Positions 26,622-35,050 are shown, counted from the first letter of the stretch. The stretch: DNA of 36,160 nucleotides from Gammaproteobacteria bacterium UBA7449 (GCA_002477465.1 DLPV01000005.1:155945-192104), one strand, 5' to 3'. Program-made: numbers and translations. Notes: generated from the sequence alone by a model not told the origin.

Positions 26622-26651
26622 AATAGGACTTATAGCGTAGTACTGATTTCT

Positions 26652-26726
26652 TGGGGTGTCGCCAAGTGGTAAGGCACAAGGTTTTGATCCTTGCATGCGT
26701 TGGTTCGAATCCAGCCACCCCAGCCA
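26652..26726 (+). tRNA. tRNA-Gln (anticodon UUG)
   Basis: This 75-base cloverleaf has acceptor TGGGGTG/CACCCCA, discriminator G73 and an encoded CCA (26724-26726). The anticodon stem CAAGG/CCTTG closes TTTTGAT, whose centre TTG (26684-26686) reads CAA/CAG codons. The T arm is TGG-TTCGAAT-CCA. The U1-A72 pair and G73 are the known identity elements for glutaminyl charging. It lies 30 bases after ispE and is probably co-transcribed with it. Confidence 0.97.
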
Positions 26727-26748
26727 AATTTGAAGCTAAGCAACCTTG

Positions 26749-26854
26749 TTAGCGACAAAACTTTGGGGGGTCAGAGTAAATTTTCACGGCCGAAGCCAGG
26801 AGTGCAGGCAGTGAGAGAAAATTTACTCTGACCCCTTTTATCGCTTTTAGCGAC
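26749..26854. mobile_element. REP/MITE-like inverted-repeat element flanked by 8-bp direct repeats
   Basis: Perfect 19-bp arms (GGGGTCAGAGTAAATTTTC at 26767-26785 and its complement at 26817-26835) surround a 31-base centre. The direct repeat TTAGCGAC occurs on both sides at nearly equal distance (26749-26756 and 26847-26854), which looks like a target-site duplication. The GGGGTCAGAGTAAA type of arm is, as I recall, dispersed in many gammaproteobacterial genomes and linked to REP-associated Y1 transposases. There is no transposase here, so it would be a non-autonomous copy. The second arm ends in CCCCTTTT, so the transcript could also act as a terminator between tRNA-Gln and prs. Confidence 0.6.
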
Positions 26855-26901
26855 CGAATATCGAACCAACAAAACAATAAAATGACAGACAGGACAGCGG
26901 C

Positions 26902-27852
26902 GTGGCAACCAACTTAATGGTTTTTACGGGCAATGCGAACCGCGATCTCGCGGCGGACATCGCCAGAAACATCGGGGTGCCTCTGGGTCGCGCCAGCATC
27001 TCCAAGTTTAGCGATGGCGAAGTTTCCGTTGAGCTTAATGAAAACGTTCGCGGCAAAGACGTTTTTATCATTCAACCGACCTGCGCTCCTACCAATGACA
27101 GCATCATGGAATTGCTGTTAATGGCAGATGCCTTACACCGGGCTTCCGCCAATCGCATCACTGCGGTGGTTCCTTATTACGGTTACGCGCGCCAGGATCG
27201 TAGAGTTCGATCAGCCAGAGTGGCGATTTCAGCCAAGGTTGTGGCTGACATGATCAGCGCCGTCGGCGTGAATCGCGTACTGACTGTCGATCTGCATGCC
27301 GAACAGATACAGGGTTTCTTCAGCATCCCGGTGGACAACGTCTATGGCTCACCGGTACTGACCGAGGACATCGTGCGCCAGAATTACGAAAACCTGCTGG
27401 TGGTCTCACCGGACGTGGGCGGTGTGGTTCGAGCTCGCGCAGTAGCGAAACAGCTAAATGTGGACCTGGCGATCATCGACAAACGCCGACCCACCGCCAA
27501 TGAAGCGCAGGTCATGCACATCATCGGTGACGTAGGAGACAGAAGCTGCCTTATCGTGGACGACATGGTCGATACCGCGGGCACCCTGTGCAAGGCCGCA
27601 GAAGCATTGAAGGATCATGGTGCCAAGCGCGTCATGGCTTATGCAACCCACCCGATTTTGAGTGGGCCTGCAATCGAGAATATAGAAGGATCCGCACTGG
27701 ATTCCCTGGTGGTAACCGACACCATACCGCTGTCGGATGCTGCCAAGCATTGCAGTCGCATTCGTCAGCTGTCCATGGCAAAGCTGCTGGCTGAATCGAT
27801 TCGACGGGTCAGCAATGAAGAATCTATCAGCGCCATGTTTGATAACACCTGA
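26902..27852 (+). CDS. prs: Ribose-phosphate pyrophosphokinase
   Basis: This 316-residue enzyme makes PRPP from ribose-5-phosphate and ATP for nucleotide, His, Trp and NAD synthesis. Family motifs are FSDGEVSVELNENVRGKDVFIIQ, the flexible loop YYGYARQDRRVRSARVAISAK, TVDLHAEQIQGFF and the PRPP-binding LIVDDMVDTAGT (217-228). It starts with GTG at 26902, with AGGA seven bases upstream. The frame from there gives the length and N-terminus expected of class I enzymes. Confidence 0.98.
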   Translation: MATNLMVFTGNANRDLAADIARNIGVPLGRASISKFSDGEVSVELNENVRGKDVFIIQPTCAPTNDSIMELLLMADALHRASANRITAVVPYYGYARQDRRVRSARVAISAKVVADMISAVGVNRVLTVDLHAEQIQGFFSIPVDNVYGSPVLTEDIVRQNYENLLVVSPDVGGVVRARAVAKQLNVDLAIIDKRRPTANEAQVMHIIGDVGDRSCLIVDDMVDTAGTLCKAAEALKDHGAKRVMAYATHPILSGPAIENIEGSALDSLVVTDTIPLSDAAKHCSRIRQLSMAKLLAESIRRVSNEESISAMFDNT

Positions 27853-27868
27853 CGCGAGTCAGGCTTTT
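27848..27868 (+). terminator. Terminator at the end of prs
   Basis: CCTGAC (27848-27853), loop GCGA, GTCAGG (27858-27863), then CTTTT. The prs stop codon is inside the left arm, so the last translating ribosome would affect folding. rplY therefore probably has its own promoter. Confidence 0.65.
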
Positions 27869-27912
27869 CAAACATCGCTGAAGACAATGGGATAGCGCAG
27901 GGCTAGCTCTGT

Positions 27913-27936
27913 TTTAACTTAGGTTTAACTTAAGTT
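27913..27936. repeat. Tandem TTTAACTTA repeat upstream of rplY
   Basis: TTTAACTTA occurs at 27913-27921 and 27924-27932, a period of 11 bases or one helical turn. The second copy overlaps the palindrome AACTTAAGTT (27927-27936). It may be a protein-binding site or part of the rplY promoter; no consensus promoter could be placed. Confidence 0.45.
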
Positions 27937-27973
27937 TTGCAAGGGTCTTGAGCACGCTGTCCTTTTTTTAACG

Positions 27974-28004
27974 CTTCGGAAAACTGGTCGCAAGTATTCC
28001 GAAG
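27974..28004 (+). promoter_or_regulatory. Stem-loop in the rplY leader
   Basis: CTTCGGAA (27974-27981) and TTCCGAAG (27997-28004) are perfect 8-bp inverted copies around a 15-base loop, ending 26 bases before the rplY start. ACTTTT follows, so it could attenuate, or serve as an RNA site for autoregulation by L25, which naturally binds a 5S rRNA helix. Both roles are inference. Confidence 0.5.
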
Positions 28005-28030
28005 ACTTTTCAAGATCAAGGAGACTTAAC

Positions 28031-28705
28031 ATGTCTGCAGACCAATTCGAGCTTAACTGCTCAGTTCGAGAGGACAAAGGGAAAGGTGCGAGCCGCCGCC
28101 TGCGTCGTCTGGACAACCAAATCCCAGCCATCCTTTATGGTGGCAAAGAAGAACCCATGTCACTGAGCATTGCTCATGATGACATTTTTCACGCTACCGA
28201 AAACGAAGCTTTCTTCTCTCACATCATTACCCTGAACATCGGTAAGAAAAAAGAGAAGGCGGTTATCAAAGCGCTTCAGCGTCACCCTGCCAAGCCATTC
28301 ATCCTGCACGCGGACTTCCTGCGCATCGATGAGAAGCAGGCGATTAACGTGAAGGTCCCTCTGCACTTCATCAACGAAGAAAAGTGTGTCGGCGTCAAGA
28401 TCGGCGGCGGTAGCATTCGCAAGACGCTCAACGAGATTGAAGTATCTTGTCTGCCTAGCAACCTGCCAGAATATATTGAAGTGGATATGCTTGAAGTTGA
28501 TTTGGGCACCACCGTTCACCTGTCAGATATCACCCTGCCTGAAGGCGTTAGCAGTGTTGCACTTTCCCATGGTGAAGACAGTGACCTTTCTGTAGCCCAG
28601 GTTGTCGCACCCCGCGGTAGTGACGAAGATGTCGACGATGCTGCACCTGAAGCAGCCGACAACACAGCGGCCGGCGACGATGCTGGTGACGACGGAGACA
28701 GTTAA
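28031..28705 (+). CDS. rplY: 50S ribosomal protein L25/general stress protein Ctc
   Basis: This 224-residue long-form L25 (CTC/TL5 type) binds 5S rRNA. The N-terminal L25 domain (residues 1-95) includes GKGASRRLRRLDNQIPAILYGG and KPFILHADFLRI. The C-terminal TL5 domain (100-190) includes VKVPLHFINEEKCVGVKIGG and the pair ITLPEGVSSVAL. A very acidic tail of about 25 residues (Asp/Ala/Gly-rich) ends the protein. GGAG lies upstream of the ATG. pth follows 28 bases later, the usual pairing. Confidence 0.97.
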   Translation: MSADQFELNCSVREDKGKGASRRLRRLDNQIPAILYGGKEEPMSLSIAHDDIFHATENEAFFSHIITLNIGKKKEKAVIKALQRHPAKPFILHADFLRIDEKQAINVKVPLHFINEEKCVGVKIGGGSIRKTLNEIEVSCLPSNLPEYIEVDMLEVDLGTTVHLSDITLPEGVSSVALSHGEDSDLSVAQVVAPRGSDEDVDDAAPEAADNTAAGDDAGDDGDS

Positions 28706-28733
28706 TCTCCGCCCAACAGCCAGGTAAGAGACT

Positions 28734-29318
28734 ATGCCGGGCGACTCCCTCAAAGTGATTGTGGGCCTGGGAAATCCAGGCCCCAAGCACGATACCGACC
28801 GCCACAATGCCGGCGTGATTTTCCTCCACCATCTGTGTAAGAGCTATGGGACTACCCTGCGCGCGGAGAATAAATTCTTTGGCGAATTCGCCTCCATCAA
28901 CATCGATGGCCAGGATATCAAACTCCTGTTTCCCACCACCTTCATGAACAACAGCGGCAAGTCCGTGGCGGCCCTGTGCAAGTTCTACAAAATCGAGCCC
29001 CAGAACATGCTGGTGGCTTACGACGAGATCGATTTCGAAGTCGGCGTGACTCGCCTCAAGGCAGGCGGTGGTCATGGCGGCCACAACGGAATCCGCGACA
29101 TCATCAGTGCGCTTGGCGGCAAAAAAGACTTTTATCGCCTGCGAATTGGTGTGGGTCACCCTGGTCATAAATCCATGGTGGCCAACTATGTGCTCAGCCC
29201 GCCCTCGCGTTCCGAGGCTGATATCATCATGTCTAGTATCGAAGACGCGATTCGGGTGATGCCCCAGGCTGTTCACGGCAACTGGGAAGAAGCCATGCTG
29301 CGCCTGCATACTTCATGA
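28734..29318 (+). CDS. pth: Peptidyl-tRNA hydrolase
   Basis: This 194-residue enzyme frees tRNA from peptidyl-tRNAs dropped by stalled ribosomes. Hallmarks are VIVGLGNPGPKH, the catalytic H24 in RHNAG, PTTFMNNSGKSV, AYDEIDFEVG, and KAGGGHGGHNGIRDI. Length and motifs equal E. coli Pth. It lies between rplY and ychF, all in one direction. Confidence 0.98.
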   Translation: MPGDSLKVIVGLGNPGPKHDTDRHNAGVIFLHHLCKSYGTTLRAENKFFGEFASINIDGQDIKLLFPTTFMNNSGKSVAALCKFYKIEPQNMLVAYDEIDFEVGVTRLKAGGGHGGHNGIRDIISALGGKKDFYRLRIGVGHPGHKSMVANYVLSPPSRSEADIIMSSIEDAIRVMPQAVHGNWEEAMLRLHTS

Positions 29319-29368
29319 CTAAAAATTCAGGTCAGAACCAAACTTACCCTGTTAAGGATTAAGCAAAC

Positions 29369-30460
29369 ATGTCAGTTAAATGTGGAATCGTCGGACTGCC
29401 CAACGTAGGCAAATCCACCCTTTTCAATGCCCTTACCGAGGCCGGTATTGCGGCCGAGAACTTTCCCTTCTGCACCATCGAGCCCAACTCCGGCATCGTC
29501 TCTATCCCCGATACGCGCCTGGATAAGCTGGCAGAATTAGTAAACCCAGAGAAGGTAATTCCCACCACTGTAGAGTTTACCGACATCGCAGGGCTGGTGG
29601 CCGGCGCCTCCAAGGGTGAGGGGCTGGGCAACCAGTTTCTGGCCAATATCCGCGAGTGTGACGCCATTGCCCACGTGGTGCGTTGTTTCGAGGATGAGAA
29701 CGTCACCCACGTGTCAAACTCCATCGACCCTGCTGCGGACATCGAGACTATCAACACCGAGCTAGCCCTGGCGGACCTGGAGTCTGTCGAGAAGAGCCTG
29801 GACCGCGTGAGCCGGGTCGCCAAGAGCGGCGACAAAGACGCACAGCGCCAGGTAGCACTGTTAGAAAAGGTCAAGGCGCACCTGGATACTGCGGAGCCGG
29901 TGCGCACCCTGGACCTCTACAAAGAAGAACTTGCGGACTTGAAAAACCTGCACCTGCTTACCATCAAGCCGGTTATGTATATTGCCAACGTGGATGAAGA
30001 GGGTTTCAGCGATAATCCTCACCTCGATACAGTCAAAAAGATTGCAGAATCTGAAGGCGCCGAGCTGGTGGCAATCTGCAACAAGCTGGAAGCAGAAATC
30101 GCCGAGCTGGACGCGGAAGAGAAGACCGAGTTTCTGCAGGATCTGGGCATGGAGGAACCGGGCCTGGACCGCGTGATTCGCGCCGGCTACAAAGTACTGG
30201 GCCTGCAGACCTACTTCACCGCCGGCCCCAAGGAAGTGCGGGCCTGGACTGTAAAGGAAGGTGCCACGGCACCAGAGGCAGCGGGGGTGATCCACACCGA
30301 TTTCGAGAAAGGATTTATCCGCGCAGAGATTGTCGGTTATGCTGACTACGTGGACAACGGCGGAGAGAATGGTGCGAAAGATGCAGGTAAATGGCGCCTG
30401 GAAGGCAAGGACTATATCGTCGCCGATGGCGATGTTATTCATTTCCGGTTCAACGTTTAA
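29369..30460 (+). CDS. ychF: Redox-regulated ATPase YchF (Obg-family)
   Basis: This 363-residue protein has a TRAFAC G domain with Walker A GLPNVGKST (8-16) and DIAGLVAGASKGEGLGNQFL as G3. An NVDE stretch replaces the usual G4 NKxD; this change makes YchF prefer ATP. A helical insert and a C-terminal TGS domain (VRAWTVKEGATAPEAAGVIHTDFEKGFIRAEI) follow. It associates with ribosomes and affects stress responses and start-codon choice in E. coli. AAGGA lies upstream of the ATG at 29369. The pth-ychF pair is widely conserved. Confidence 0.98.
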   Translation: MSVKCGIVGLPNVGKSTLFNALTEAGIAAENFPFCTIEPNSGIVSIPDTRLDKLAELVNPEKVIPTTVEFTDIAGLVAGASKGEGLGNQFLANIRECDAIAHVVRCFEDENVTHVSNSIDPAADIETINTELALADLESVEKSLDRVSRVAKSGDKDAQRQVALLEKVKAHLDTAEPVRTLDLYKEELADLKNLHLLTIKPVMYIANVDEEGFSDNPHLDTVKKIAESEGAELVAICNKLEAEIAELDAEEKTEFLQDLGMEEPGLDRVIRAGYKVLGLQTYFTAGPKEVRAWTVKEGATAPEAAGVIHTDFEKGFIRAEIVGYADYVDNGGENGAKDAGKWRLEGKDYIVADGDVIHFRFNV

Positions 30461-30520
30461 AATAACCCATAGATATTAAGTGCTTGCAGCGAAACTCGCC
30501 GCAACAACCAGGAGGCCAAC

Positions 30521-31894
30521 GTGAAATTGATCAAGGTTATATGCACTGTGTTAGTGCTTGGTTTGACAGCCGGTGTTCACGGCCAGTCACTGGAAGACGA
30601 AGCAGTCAGCTGGCTGCAGCAATACATACAGATTGACACCATCAATCCACCCGGCAACGAGACCCGCGCCGTGGATTTCCTGGCGGCCATCTTCGAGGCT
30701 GAAGGTATCGCGTATGAAACCGCGGAGAGCGCTCCCGGACGGGGTAACCTCTGGGCAAGACTGGAAGGTGGCGACGAACCCGGCCTGATCCTGCTGCAGC
30801 ACTCCGACGTGGTGCCCGCCAACGAAGAATTCTGGACGATCCCCGTGCTGTCCGGCGCCATTCGCGACGGCTTTATCCTGGGCCGCGGCGCTCGCGACAT
30901 GAAGGGGTTAGGCACCCTGCAGCTCGCTACTTTTCTCGCCTTGCACCGCTCTGGTGTCGAGCTGAACCGGGACGTGGTGTTTCTGGCTACAGCCGATGAA
31001 GAAGCCGGCGGCTTCTTTGGTGTGGGTTGGCTGATCGAGAACCGCCCGGAGATTTTCGAGGACATCGGCATTCTGCTCAACGAAGGCGGCGGCGGCAGCC
31101 GCAGCGAAGAAGGCGATGTGGTATTTGGTGTGGAAGTCACCCAGAAGGTGCCGGTATGGCTGCGCCTCAACGCCATCGACACCCCGGGACACGGCTCATC
31201 GCCCAGAACCACCAGCGCCGTCACTCGTATTGTGCAGGCCCTGAATACCCTGCTGGAAAACCCCTTCCCGCCCCGCGTCATCGGTCCGGTAGATGAATAC
31301 TTCGGTGCCCTGTCGGCAGACATGACCGAGGAATGGGCGGGTTCCTACGCCAATATTCAAGAAGCTATCGCGGACCCGGCCTTCGTGGCCAAGCTGCATG
31401 CAGCACGCCCCGGCCATAACTCCCTGATCCGGGACACCTGCTCCATGACCCGCATGAGCGGTTCCACCAAGATCAATGTGATCCCCCCCACGGCCTGGGC
31501 CGAGCTGGACTGCCGCATCCTGCCGGACAAGCCCTCCGAGCAATTCATCAGCGAGCTGGACGAGCTGATCGGCTTCACTGGCGTGGAGATAGAGACCATC
31601 ATGGCCTTCACCCCCGCCATCTCGGAAACCAACACCCGCCTGTTCCGGGCCATCGAATCAGTGACCCAGGAACTGCACCCCGGTTCCCGCGTGCTGCCCA
31701 GCGTCAGCACCGGTTTCACCGACAGCCACTTCACCCGGGATTTGGGGATTGTCAGCTACGGCTTTAACCCCCTGATCACCGACAGCGGCGAACACACCGG
31801 CGTTCACGGCAACGATGAACAGGTCGGCGAAGCCGCCTTCCGCCGCGCTGTGGGCGATTATTACGCCGTAGTCCGCAACGTCGTCATCGACTAG
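30521..31894 (+). CDS. Secreted M20-family metallopeptidase
   Basis: This 457-residue protein has a signal peptide (about residues 1-21, cleavage after VHG). The di-zinc M20 site is present: H94-x-D96 in LLQHSDVV, D126 in RGARDMKG, the general base E160/E161 in ADEEAGG, and a late histidine H429 in GVHGN. An insert domain (about 215-330) forms the dimerisation lid, with SGSTKINVIPP and WAELDCRILPD. M20 members cleave dipeptides, acyl-amino acids or carboxypeptidase substrates. Being exported, it probably feeds on peptides in the periplasm or outside; the substrate cannot be told. The start is GTG at 30521, with AGGAGG five bases before it. Confidence 0.9.
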   Translation: MKLIKVICTVLVLGLTAGVHGQSLEDEAVSWLQQYIQIDTINPPGNETRAVDFLAAIFEAEGIAYETAESAPGRGNLWARLEGGDEPGLILLQHSDVVPANEEFWTIPVLSGAIRDGFILGRGARDMKGLGTLQLATFLALHRSGVELNRDVVFLATADEEAGGFFGVGWLIENRPEIFEDIGILLNEGGGGSRSEEGDVVFGVEVTQKVPVWLRLNAIDTPGHGSSPRTTSAVTRIVQALNTLLENPFPPRVIGPVDEYFGALSADMTEEWAGSYANIQEAIADPAFVAKLHAARPGHNSLIRDTCSMTRMSGSTKINVIPPTAWAELDCRILPDKPSEQFISELDELIGFTGVEIETIMAFTPAISETNTRLFRAIESVTQELHPGSRVLPSVSTGFTDSHFTRDLGIVSYGFNPLITDSGEHTGVHGNDEQVGEAAFRRAVGDYYAVVRNVVID

Positions 31895-31913
31895 CGGAAA
31901 TCTTGACTTTTTC

Positions 31914-31948
31914 GCCCCAAATAGCCAAAATTCGCGGCCTTTTGGGGC
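31914..31948. repeat. 8-bp inverted repeat after the M20 gene
   Basis: GCCCCAAA (31914-31921) and TTTGGGGC (31941-31948) with a 19-base spacer begin 20 bases after the M20 stop. There is no T-run after the right arm, so termination is doubtful. TTGACT at 31903-31908 is followed after 17 bases by CAAAAT, so the left arm also falls inside a possible promoter for the tRNA downstream. Confidence 0.4.
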
Positions 31949-32059
31949 ACTCGCTAAGTCTTGAATGATGTAAAATTTTGTAGCTAGGGTTTCGAGGGTG
32001 CGTGAGATGGAAATTAAATTTTCAGATCGCGTGCCATCGGAAGCCGCAGTAAAAATTTT

Positions 32060-32136
32060 GGCTATGTAGCTCAGCTGGTTAGAGCACAGCATTCATAATG
32101 CTGGGGTCGGTGGTTCAAGTCCACCCATAGCTACCA
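32060..32136 (+). tRNA. tRNA-Met (anticodon CAU, elongator)
   Basis: This 77-base cloverleaf has acceptor GGCTATG/CATAGCT, discriminator A73 and encoded CCA (32134-32136). The anticodon stem CAGCA/TGCTG closes TTCATAA, and the T arm is GGTGG-TTCAAGT-CCACC. The anticodon CAT could also mean tRNA-Ile2 (with lysidine), but the anticodon stem and GGGTC variable region look like elongator tRNA-Met of Pseudomonas-like bacteria. The first acceptor pair is G1-U72 rather than G-C, a small oddity. Confidence 0.9.
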
Positions 32137-32142
32137 TCTTGG

Positions 32143-32173
32143 AAACCCGCATTGGAGACGGTGCGGGTTTTTT
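32143..32173 (+). terminator. Strong terminator after tRNA-Met
   Basis: AAACCCGCA (32143-32151) and TGCGGGTTT (32162-32170) form a perfect 9-bp stem with a 10-base loop, followed by more T, 7 bases after the tRNA. It isolates the tRNA from the convergent DUF5916 gene. Confidence 0.85.
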
Positions 32174-32325
32174 GTTGCTCGTCAATACTACGACGGTAGC
32201 AAGCACATCCATCTTCGGGTTGGGCTGTTGTCGTTATTACAACTGATTGATATTGACTACGGAACCAGGGCGGAATAAGTGATTTCACCATTGATCCTGG
32301 TGCCCTCTGACTATCTTACTGTAGA

Positions 32326-34713
32326 TCAACTCCCAAACCGATACCGCAGCTTAATCGCAACCTGCTCCACGATGCGGTTGTTCCAGGATTGCTCGAACAA
32401 ATCCTGGAATGTGAAAAAGCTATTGCGCGGCAAATTAGCACCACGGGTATAGACAACAAACAGATCGGACAGCGGCGCGATTTCCCAGCGGTAGCGAGCC
32501 TGGAATGTCATTTTGCTGATAACGAAATCGTCTGGCTCAGCATCCGGATTCGGCACTTCGTGCAGATACTCACGCACATTGGGATTAACCGTATAAAACT
32601 TGTCTTCGAAGGCCTTGAGCCCTGTCCACTGCGTGGTAAATCTTAAGCGTTGTCGTGCGGTGATGAAGTAGTTCACTTCCAGTCGCGGTGTCCAGGCATG
32701 GGATTCGAAACTGGTGTAGTCGCCGTTGCCGCGATGCACCAGCAGCGCTTCTCGATCTTCATAACGCAGCTGCAGATCAACTGAAAAACGGTCATTGGGA
32801 CGCAGGGTAATAACCCCTTCCCCTGCAGTCACCGCAGGTCCCAGATCCTCATTGCCAAGACTGAAACCCAGGCCCCAGGCGAAGGGTTCCGACACATTGG
32901 ATTTGTAATTCGCCTCAAATCCAAATCGATCCGGCACATTCCAATCACCCGTGCCACGTCCGAGGCGATCATCAACGCGTTCAGGGAAGAACTGAAACCT
33001 GAAATCCACAGAGTCAAAGTTGTTAAACTGATAACCCCTGCTAAGGAAATAGCCATTTCTGACCGGAAGACCATCGGTATTGAATTGATTAACGAGAAAA
33101 ACGCTAGTGGTGCGCTGTCTGACACCGGGCACATCAGACTCAGTGAGTAAGAATGTATAGTCCAGATTGGCTTGATCGTTGCGGGAAAGAAAGCCCATTT
33201 GATTCATATTAAACGTGTCGTCGAAATAGGTAGCGCGCAAAGTGTGCTGCACCCCTCGACGCGGTCTAAATCCGACATCCCCGGTAAACCCTGTTCCCTC
33301 TACACCTTGATTGTCACTATGGAGAAACTGGGTATCCACTACCCAACGGTTGTCCGCAGAAAAATAATGCACATCCACGCCATTGACGCTTGCCTCTTCT
33401 TCCGGGTGATCCAGCATCGTGCCCATCCAGCCAATCTGACGGCGACCGCCTCCCCCGGTATTTTCATAGAGCAGTCTGCCCACCAGGAAGTCTCGTCCGG
33501 TGGCCTGCACACCAACAACAGTGCCATCGTCCAGGGTGCCTTCGATCTGCGAATCATCTTCCGACGCAATCAACGCACCATAGCGAAGATTGCCGCTTTG
33601 TCCAGCCAATTTCATTGCGCCCAACAGGTCAGTGGGCTGACTCAAATCAGTTGGCACAACCGTGATGCCATCAGGCACCTCATAATCCGCAGCGCCACCG
33701 ATGCGGCGTGTGTTAAGGACTTGAATAGGCCCACCCGGCCCACCCCCGCCGCGGGTGCGTGGCGAGGTATTGTTAAAAATGTCCTGGCCCTCCTGGAAGA
33801 ACACCCGGCGTTCCGGGAAGAACTGTTCAAACGCAGTGAGGTTCACAATCACATCGTCTGCTTCTACGGTACCAAAGTCAGGATTCAAGGTGGCTGATAG
33901 CAAGGTGTTAGTCGTGGGTCGCCAATAAATGTCTGTGCCTACCCGAGGATCGTTGTCATGGCGAATGCCGTCAAAAACATTCGATACAAAGGGATAGAAA
34001 GTAAGTTGTCGTCGCGGTTCGATATCTCGAAGTTCAAACTTCATAAACGCGGACAGATATTCATTCACGGTACGTGGTAAGGGTGGATTGGACCAGGCCT
34101 CTCCGCCGATAGAGCCCACCTGGCGCTCGAAATACAGGCCGATTTGTCGGGTATCGGCGACCTGGGGTAGAGGCATCATGGACCAGGGAATGTAGTACTC
34201 CACACTCCAACCGTCATCCAGTGCCTGAGTGCGCGCGTTCCAGGCGCCATCCCACTGCATGTTCATTTGGCGCTCTGGCAGCAGCGAGGCATCAGTCATG
34301 GAATCACCCAGATTGATGCGCAGAAAAAATCCATACAGCCCAGTGCCGGAAGCATCTACTCCCACCACAAAACCGTCGCGGTTGAGCTGGGTGTCTCTGG
34401 GAGTCATCAGTGCCACTAGCGTCTCTTCAGGCTGATGATTTTTCGCACCGACGTAGATGCCCTGCTCGGTGTAGAACACACGAATATCAGTTTGATAGGG
34501 GGTTTCTGCCAGGGTATCCGGATTGATGACGCGCATGCCATCGAAGGCTGGAATCCGGTCCCAGACGGATTCATCAAGAAAGCCATCCAGCTGGATACTT
34601 GCATCATCCCCCTCGATACGGGTCATTTGGGGAATCGGGATCTGAGCCCTGGCCAGTGAGAACAGAGAGCAAGCAACACTCAATAAGAGACCGCGGAGCG
34701 CTATTCCAGCCAT
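32326..34713 (-). CDS. DUF5916 outer-membrane protein with CBM9-like domain
   Basis: This protein of about 795 residues has a signal peptide (1-23, cleavage after ARA). The N-terminal part (about 35-220) resembles the carbohydrate-binding CBM9-like fold, with IQLDGFLDESVWDRIPAFDGM and WSVEYYIPWSMMPLP. A DUF5916 region follows (RRQLTFYPFVSNVFDG, LNPDFGTVEADDVIVNLTAFEQFFPERRVFFQEG). The rest is a series of amphipathic strands ending in R-Y-R-F-G-S, as in an outer-membrane beta-barrel. Such proteins are common in marine heterotrophs; the function is unknown. The start is the ATG at 34713 with AGGGAAAG before it. An upstream start at 34752 would put 13 charged residues before the signal peptide. 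Confidence 0.87.
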   Translation of the reverse strand: MAGIALRGLLLSVACSLFSLARAQIPIPQMTRIEGDDASIQLDGFLDESVWDRIPAFDGMRVINPDTLAETPYQTDIRVFYTEQGIYVGAKNHQPEETLVALMTPRDTQLNRDGFVVGVDASGTGLYGFFLRINLGDSMTDASLLPERQMNMQWDGAWNARTQALDDGWSVEYYIPWSMMPLPQVADTRQIGLYFERQVGSIGGEAWSNPPLPRTVNEYLSAFMKFELRDIEPRRQLTFYPFVSNVFDGIRHDNDPRVGTDIYWRPTTNTLLSATLNPDFGTVEADDVIVNLTAFEQFFPERRVFFQEGQDIFNNTSPRTRGGGGPGGPIQVLNTRRIGGAADYEVPDGITVVPTDLSQPTDLLGAMKLAGQSGNLRYGALIASEDDSQIEGTLDDGTVVGVQATGRDFLVGRLLYENTGGGGRRQIGWMGTMLDHPEEEASVNGVDVHYFSADNRWVVDTQFLHSDNQGVEGTGFTGDVGFRPRRGVQHTLRATYFDDTFNMNQMGFLSRNDQANLDYTFLLTESDVPGVRQRTTSVFLVNQFNTDGLPVRNGYFLSRGYQFNNFDSVDFRFQFFPERVDDRLGRGTGDWNVPDRFGFEANYKSNVSEPFAWGLGFSLGNEDLGPAVTAGEGVITLRPNDRFSVDLQLRYEDREALLVHRGNGDYTSFESHAWTPRLEVNYFITARQRLRFTTQWTGLKAFEDKFYTVNPNVREYLHEVPNPDAEPDDFVISKMTFQARYRWEIAPLSDLFVVYTRGANLPRNSFFTFQDLFEQSWNNRIVEQVAIKLRYRFGS

Positions 34714-35050
34714 AATCTTTCCCTGCAGGGCTTGTGGTCGAGGGCTTCTCATGTGAAACGAGAGCCGCCGTTGTTATTAGTGTTACCGCACTATATACGA
34801 TGTAGCGAAAGGACTACCTTATCCGCAACAATTAATTGCATTTCCGATAGTGCGAATTCGGTGAATCAGGCGTGGCTCAAAGGGGGGGTGAGTATAGAAA
34901 ATATTGACACTATAACCAGCCTGATCTGCTTTCTGGATTCTGGATTCTCGGCCCAAAACCAGGGCCGCGACCGTCTTGCAGCCGCGCACAAAAAAAAGCG
35001 CCCCTGCTTCCAGGGACGCTTTTCGTATTCAGCTTATTGGCTGAAGGTTT
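34714..35050. other. Gap between the DUF5916 gene and amt
   Basis: It has no gene in 337 bp. It contains the amt terminator (34989-35023) and the upstream region of the DUF5916 gene. A tandem CTGGATT/CTGGATT lies at about 34932-34946, and a G7 run at about 34882-34888. No confident promoter could be picked. Confidence 0.45.
34989..35023 (-). terminator. Terminator of the ammonium transporter gene
   Basis: The stem AAAAGCG-C-CCCTG with CAGGG-A-CGCTTTT around a CTTC loop (34994-35023, one mismatch) is followed on the minus strand by a run of at least eight T. It is 27 bases after the amt stop. Confidence 0.88.

Noticed and set aside
28548..29309. 253-residue frame opposite rplY/pth
   Set aside because: Spans two real genes on the other strand and shows no family features.
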